Source: Microbacterium croceum
GTDB lineage: Bacteria > Actinomycetota > Actinomycetes > Actinomycetales > Microbacteriaceae
Direction of reading: 5' to 3'
Assembly: GCF_023091245.1 (NCBI RefSeq)
Contig: NZ_JAHWXN010000003.1
Location: forward strand, 1-5,593
DNA length: 5,593 bases
Shown: positions 1 to 5,593 of the stretch, one piece after another
Numbering within the stretch: the stretch's first letter is position 1
How the letters are laid out: each line of letters starts with the position of its first letter
Notes under the pieces: model-generated
Seen by the model: the letters and a program-made list of their open reading frames with translations, nothing else
What the model was told of the DNA's origin: nothing
The model's database searches: none
Translations under genes and position numbers: made by a program

Positions 1-19
1 GTTGTATTTCGTGTAAAAC

Positions 20-54
20 GCAAAATGGCCACCCATCGATGGGTGGCCATTTGC
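20..54 (-). terminator. Rho-independent terminator of the rRNA operon
   Basis: Positions 23-52 form a perfect 30-nt inverted repeat centred on atcgat: 13 stem pairs (23-35 with 40-52) around a UCGA loop, and two further outer pairs (20-21 with 53-54) if a22 is bulged. On the minus strand the stem is followed by UUUUGCGUUUU, a U-rich tract suited to transcript release. It lies 10 nt past the 5S 3' end, as expected for the last element of an rrn operon. Read on the plus strand the stem is followed only by a weak T-run, so its action is mainly minus-strand. Confidence 0.92.
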
Positions 55-63
55 TTAAAAGAA

Positions 64-182
64 GTCCGGCGGTGTCCTACTCTCCCACAGGGTCCCCCCT
101 GCAGTACCATCGGCGCTGTGAGGCTTAGCTTCCGGGTTCGGAATGTAACCGGGCGTTTCCCTCACGCTATGGCCGCCGAAAC
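64..182 (-). rRNA. rrf: 5S ribosomal RNA
   Basis: This is a complete 5S rRNA of about 119 nt, the usual size, and forms the central protuberance of the 50S subunit with proteins L5, L18 and L25. The transcript contains the conserved core CCGAACCCGGAAGCUAAGCC, the loop-E/helix-IV segment GAUGGUACUGC and the GGGAGAGUAGG near the 3' end. Helix I is formed by UUCGGCGG at the 5' end with CCGCCGGA at the 3' end. Its sequence is of typical actinobacterial type. It is the last gene of the operon, 105 nt behind 23S and immediately before the terminator. The exact mature ends are inferred from helix I and could be off by two or three bases. Confidence 0.97.
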
Positions 183-190
183 ACTATTGA

Positions 191-205
191 TGTTTCAATC
201 AAACA
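191..205 (-). other. Small hairpin just before 5S
   Basis: The arms tgttt (191-195) and aaaca (201-205) form a 5-bp A/U-rich stem with a 5-nt loop. It directly abuts the 8-bp hairpin at 206-229. It is weak on its own and may open during maturation of the 5S 5' end. Confidence 0.45.
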
Positions 206-229
206 CATAACAAAGTCATTGTTGTTATG
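206..229 (-). other. 8-bp hairpin in the 23S-5S spacer
   Basis: The arms cataacaa (206-213) and ttgttatg (222-229) are perfect complements around an 8-nt loop. This is the middle of three consecutive stem-loops between the 23S stalk and 5S. It is not followed by a U-tract, so it is not a terminator. Confidence 0.65.
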
Positions 230-230
230 C

Positions 231-255
231 GGTTCTCGACCGTACATCGAGAACC
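231..255 (-). other. 9-bp hairpin competing with the 23S stalk
   Basis: The arms ggttctcga (231-239) and tcgagaacc (247-255) are perfect 9-nt complements with a 7-nt loop (240-246). Its loop and one arm (240-255) are the same bases that form the outer half of the long-range 23S stalk, so the two pairings cannot exist together. The arm 231-239 also copies the boxA-complementary motif: guucuc pairs with gagaac. Confidence 0.75.
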
Positions 256-273
256 ACTCAGTGGACGCGTAGC
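240..273 (-). repeat. 23S processing stalk, 3' arm
   Basis: This is one arm of a long inverted repeat whose partner is 3503-3535, on the other side of 23S. Aligned as RNA there are 29 Watson-Crick pairs, two G-U pairs, one A-A and one U-U mismatch, and one bulge at position 270. The longest unbroken block is the 11-bp cagtggacgcg (259-269). Such stems flanking 23S in rrn transcripts are the classic double-stranded substrate of RNase III. The pairing is seen in the sequence; the enzyme and cut sites are inferred. Confidence 0.88.
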
Positions 274-287
274 ACCAACAAACGGTG

Positions 288-3393
<3,106 letters not shown>

Positions 3394-3399
3394 TCACAT

Positions 3400-3418
3400 G
3401 AGTTTGAATCAAAAACTC
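3400..3418 (-). other. Hairpin next to the 23S 5' end
   Basis: The arms gagttt (3400-3405) and aaactc (3413-3418) make a 6-bp stem with a 7-nt loop. It begins seven bases upstream of the presumed 23S start and directly abuts the next hairpin (3419-3441). Confidence 0.55.
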
Positions 3419-3441
3419 GACCCGGTCACTAAAACCGGATC
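3419..3441 (-). other. GC-rich spacer hairpin
   Basis: The arms gacccggt (3419-3426) and accggatc (3434-3441) pair at seven of eight positions, with one C/A mismatch in DNA terms, around a 7-nt loop. It lies between the 23S terminal helix and the 23S stalk. Confidence 0.6.
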
Positions 3442-3453
3442 TGAAATTGACTA

Positions 3454-3470
3454 ATGATCTTTAAGATCAT
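3454..3470 (-). other. Palindromic spacer hairpin
   Basis: The segments atgatctt (3454-3461) and aagatcat (3463-3470) are inverted copies with one base between them, giving about 7 bp with a 3-nt loop. Its last three bases overlap the outer stem of the following UUCG hairpin, so the two share bases. Confidence 0.55.
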
Positions 3471-3503
3471 CTTGTGCAACAACCCGAAGGCTGTTGCAAG
3501 ATG
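3468..3503 (-). other. UUCG-capped hairpin in the ITS
   Basis: An outer stem of catctt (3468-3473) with aagatg (3498-3503) and an inner stem of gcaaca (3476-3481) with tgttgc (3492-3497) surround a CCUUCGGG cap in the RNA. A two-base bulge (3474-3475) separates the stems. It sits directly beside the inner end of the 23S stalk at 3503. Confidence 0.72.
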
Positions 3504-3535
3504 CTCGCGTCCACTGTGTAGTTCTCAAAGTACGG
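3503..3535 (-). repeat. 23S processing stalk, 5' arm
   Basis: This arm pairs with 240-273 across the whole 23S gene, giving about 31 base pairs over 33 positions. The block cgcgtccactg (3506-3516) is perfectly complementary to 259-269, gttctc (3521-3526) to 249-254, and gtacgg (3530-3535) to 240-245. The middle of the arm is the boxA-like element, so the antitermination signal and the processing stem share bases. Confidence 0.88.
3520..3530 (-). promoter_or_regulatory. boxA-like antitermination element in the ITS
   Basis: The transcript reads CUUUGAGAACU here. The core UUGAGAACU is shared with the leader copy at 5519-5532 and resembles the boxA of actinobacterial rrn leaders (UUGUUUGAGAACUCAA in mycobacteria, from memory). 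boxA RNA binds NusB and S10 and makes RNA polymerase resist Rho over long untranslated rRNA. A second boxA before 23S is normal in rrn operons. The role is inferred by similarity. Confidence 0.72.
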
Positions 3536-3552
3536 GCGGTACCCCTCACCGC
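3536..3552 (-). other. Hairpin abutting the outer end of the 23S stalk
   Basis: The arms gcggt (3536-3540) and accgc (3548-3552) make a 5-bp GC-rich stem with a 7-nt loop. It begins at the base after the stalk arm, so the two could stack coaxially. Confidence 0.5.
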
Positions 3553-3568
3553 TTCCCCAACCAGGGAA
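3553..3568 (-). other. Small hairpin in the ITS
   Basis: The arms ttccc (3553-3557) and gggaa (3564-3568) form a 5-bp stem with a 6-nt loop, directly next to the hairpin at 3536-3552. Confidence 0.42.
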
Positions 3569-3595
3569 ACAACGAAAGGCCCAGAGTAACCAAAT

Positions 3596-3638
3596 GCTTC
3601 CAACCCGAAGGTCAAAGCGCATCCGGTCCCTCAGGACC
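3596..3638 (-). other. Two small ITS hairpins
   Basis: One hairpin pairs gctt (3596-3599) with aagc (3615-3618) and acc (3603-3605) with ggt (3610-3612) under a UUCG loop. The other pairs ggtcc (3625-3629) with ggacc (3634-3638) around a 4-nt loop. Each is short, so only conservation in relatives would make them certain. Confidence 0.42.
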
Positions 3639-3702
3639 CAACAGCGTGCAGACACCGACCCCCTCACCCAGAACCTTCCAACCGCAAGCGGCGTACTAAT
3701 CC

Positions 3703-3717
3703 CGAGATCAGATCTCG
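3703..3717 (-). other. Palindromic hairpin beside the 16S helix
   Basis: The arms cgagatc (3703-3709) and gatctcg (3711-3717) are perfect inverted copies separated by one base, giving a 6-bp stem with a 3-nt loop. It lies one base outside the 3' arm of the 16S helix (3719-3732). Confidence 0.55.
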
Positions 3718-3718
3718 A

Positions 3719-3732
3719 TGCCATGTCAAATG
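3719..3732 (-). repeat. 16S processing helix, 3' arm
   Basis: The segment tgtcaaatg (3724-3732) is a perfect 9-nt complement of catttgaca (5499-5507) in the leader, and tgc (3719-3721) can pair with gca (5511-5513) past a small internal loop. Together they would close a loop holding all of 16S, as RNase III stems do in other rrn operons. It is far shorter than the 23S stalk. Confidence 0.65.
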
Positions 3733-3779
3733 TTCCACCCATGAGCTCCCAGCGAGAAACGAACGCTCCCGAACTGGGT

Positions 3780-3800
3780 TCTGGACTCCGAAGAGTCAGA
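3780..3800 (-). other. UUCG hairpin directly behind 16S
   Basis: A 5-bp stem of gactc (3784-3788) with gagtc (3793-3797), extended by three more pairs (3780-3782 with 3798-3800) past a bulged g3783, is capped in the RNA by C(UUCG)G. It begins 11 bases after the presumed 16S 3' end. Confidence 0.7.
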
Positions 3801-3804
3801 TGCT

Positions 3805-5334
<1,530 letters not shown>

Positions 5335-5350
5335 AAAGAAATGCATACCC

Positions 5351-5366
5351 CACCGGGAAAACGGTG
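5351..5366 (-). other. Leader hairpin close to the 16S start
   Basis: The arms caccg (5351-5355) and cggtg (5362-5366) form a 5-bp stem with a 6-nt loop, 17 bases upstream of the presumed 16S 5' end. Confidence 0.5.
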
Positions 5367-5423
5367 ACGCAGCGAGTTTGATACTGACCAAAGAGACAAA
5401 TTCATTGCTGACTTCATCCATCG

Positions 5424-5445
5424 CCAACCCCCCGAAAGGGATTGG
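5424..5445 (-). other. Leader hairpin
   Basis: The arms ccaa (5424-5427) and ttgg (5442-5445) plus an inner ccc/ggg stem form a hairpin with a UUUC loop in the RNA. The inner pairing can slip because the left arm has six consecutive C residues (5428-5433). Confidence 0.5.
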
Positions 5446-5469
5446 TCTTTGATCCAAAGGAATTCTCAC

Positions 5470-5483
5470 CCAGCCGAAGCTAG
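5470..5483 (-). other. UUCG leader hairpin
   Basis: In the RNA CUAGC pairs with GCUGG, including one U-G wobble, around a UUCG loop closed by C-G. It lies inside the 16S helix arms. Confidence 0.6.
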
Positions 5484-5498
5484 ACGAGGATAATTTGG

Positions 5499-5513
5499 CA
5501 TTTGACAAGTGCA
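5499..5513 (-). repeat. 16S processing helix, 5' arm
   Basis: The segment catttgaca (5499-5507) is perfectly complementary to tgtcaaatg at 3724-3732 in the ITS, with three more possible pairs at 5511-5513. It lies 6 bases downstream of the leader boxA-like element in the transcript, a common order in actinobacterial leaders. Confidence 0.65.
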
Positions 5514-5518
5514 CGCTG

Positions 5519-5532
5519 TTGAGTTCTCAAGG
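5519..5532 (-). promoter_or_regulatory. boxA-like antitermination element in the leader
   Basis: The transcript reads CCUUGAGAACUCAA, matching the ITS element in UUGAGAACU and close to the boxA of mycobacterial rrn leaders as I recall it. Its place ahead of 16S, before the 16S processing arm, fits loading of Nus antitermination factors soon after initiation. Binding is inferred, not seen. Confidence 0.75.
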
Positions 5533-5567
5533 ATCGGATGCTCCCACGACCCAGTCATCACAACCAG

Positions 5568-5578
5568 GCCCGAAGGGC
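5568..5578 (-). other. Short UUCG hairpin upstream of leader boxA
   Basis: In the RNA GCCC pairs with GGGC around the tetraloop register CC(UUCG)GG. A stem-loop ahead of boxA recalls the boxB position of other rrn leaders, but it lies over 30 bases away and I cannot assign that role. Confidence 0.4.
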
Positions 5579-5587
5579 AACTTCTCT

Positions 5588-5593
5588 ATCTTA
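5588..5593 (-). promoter_or_regulatory. Possible -10 hexamer at the window edge
   Basis: On the minus strand the last six bases read TAAGAT, which fits the TAnnnT pattern of actinobacterial -10 boxes. The matching -35 region would be outside the window, so this cannot be tested here. A chance match is quite possible. Confidence 0.2.

Larger units (their letters stand above)
183..287 (-). other. 23S-5S internal transcribed spacer
   Basis: This transcribed spacer of about 105 nt has no tRNA gene. From the 23S side it contains the 3' arm of the 23S processing stalk (273-240), then hairpins at 255-231, 229-206 and 205-191 lying almost end to end, then the 5' edge of 5S. Precursor cleavage on both sides of these structures would release 23S and 5S. 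The arms are seen directly in the sequence; cleavage positions cannot be read from it. Confidence 0.9.
5335..5593 (-). other. rRNA operon leader, cut by the window edge
   Basis: This stretch of about 259 nt upstream of 16S contains no gene. From the upstream side it holds a small UUCG hairpin (5578-5568), a boxA-like element (5532-5519), the 5' arm of the 16S helix (5513-5499), a second UUCG hairpin (5483-5470), a stem capped by a UUUC loop (5445-5424) and a hairpin near 16S (5366-5351). A UUUUUUACGGAGAG junction leads into 16S. I see no convincing paired -35 and -10 inside it, so the main promoter is probably to the right of the window. Confidence 0.9.

Noticed and set aside
231..255. Second terminator between 23S and 5S
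   Set aside because: The hairpin is strong but has no U-tract after it, and 5S and a real terminator follow downstream.
5470..5510. Possible internal promoter starting TTGTCA in the leader
   Set aside because: The hexamer is part of the 16S helix arm and no TAnnnT box lies 16-18 bases downstream.

Overview
The window is one complete bacterial ribosomal RNA operon on the minus strand. In transcript order (right to left) it holds a leader (5593-5335), 16S rRNA (5334-3811), a tRNA-free internal transcribed spacer (3810-3394), 23S rRNA (3393-288), a short 23S-5S spacer (287-183), 5S rRNA (182-64) and a strong intrinsic terminator (20-54). I see no protein-coding gene; every open frame here overlaps a conserved rRNA or its spacers.

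The organism is an actinomycete (Actinomycetota, Micrococcales), most likely family Microbacteriaceae. The reasons are the roughly 100-nt actinobacterial insertion in 23S domain III, the 16S 3' end reading CCUCCUUUCU, the spacer without tRNA-Ile or tRNA-Ala, and 16S variable regions of Microbacteriaceae type recognised from memory. I cannot name the genus safely. The rRNAs look functional: the anti-Shine-Dalgarno, 530 loop, decoding site, peptidyl-transferase loop and sarcin-ricin loop are intact, and lengths are normal (about 1524, 3106 and 119 nt).

The interesting part is the non-coding RNA between the genes. The ITS arm 3503-3535 and the 23S-5S arm 240-273 are complementary over 33 positions (29 Watson-Crick, 2 G-U, 2 mismatches, 1 bulge), which makes a processing stalk closing off 23S. 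The ITS copy of the boxA-like element (UUGAGAACU) lies inside this stalk. The 23S-5S arm can instead fold into a 9-bp local hairpin, so the two folds compete. A weaker 9-bp helix joins leader and ITS around 16S. The leader has its own boxA-like copy. Much of the rest of the spacers is a chain of small, often abutting hairpins, several with UUCG loops.

The parts would work together as one primary transcript. boxA elements would recruit antitermination factors, flanking helices would guide RNase III-type cutting of 16S and 23S, and the hairpin behind 5S would end transcription. The promoter lies mostly or wholly beyond the right edge. I found no undescribed gene system; the competing stalk and hairpin around boxA is the most unusual structure.
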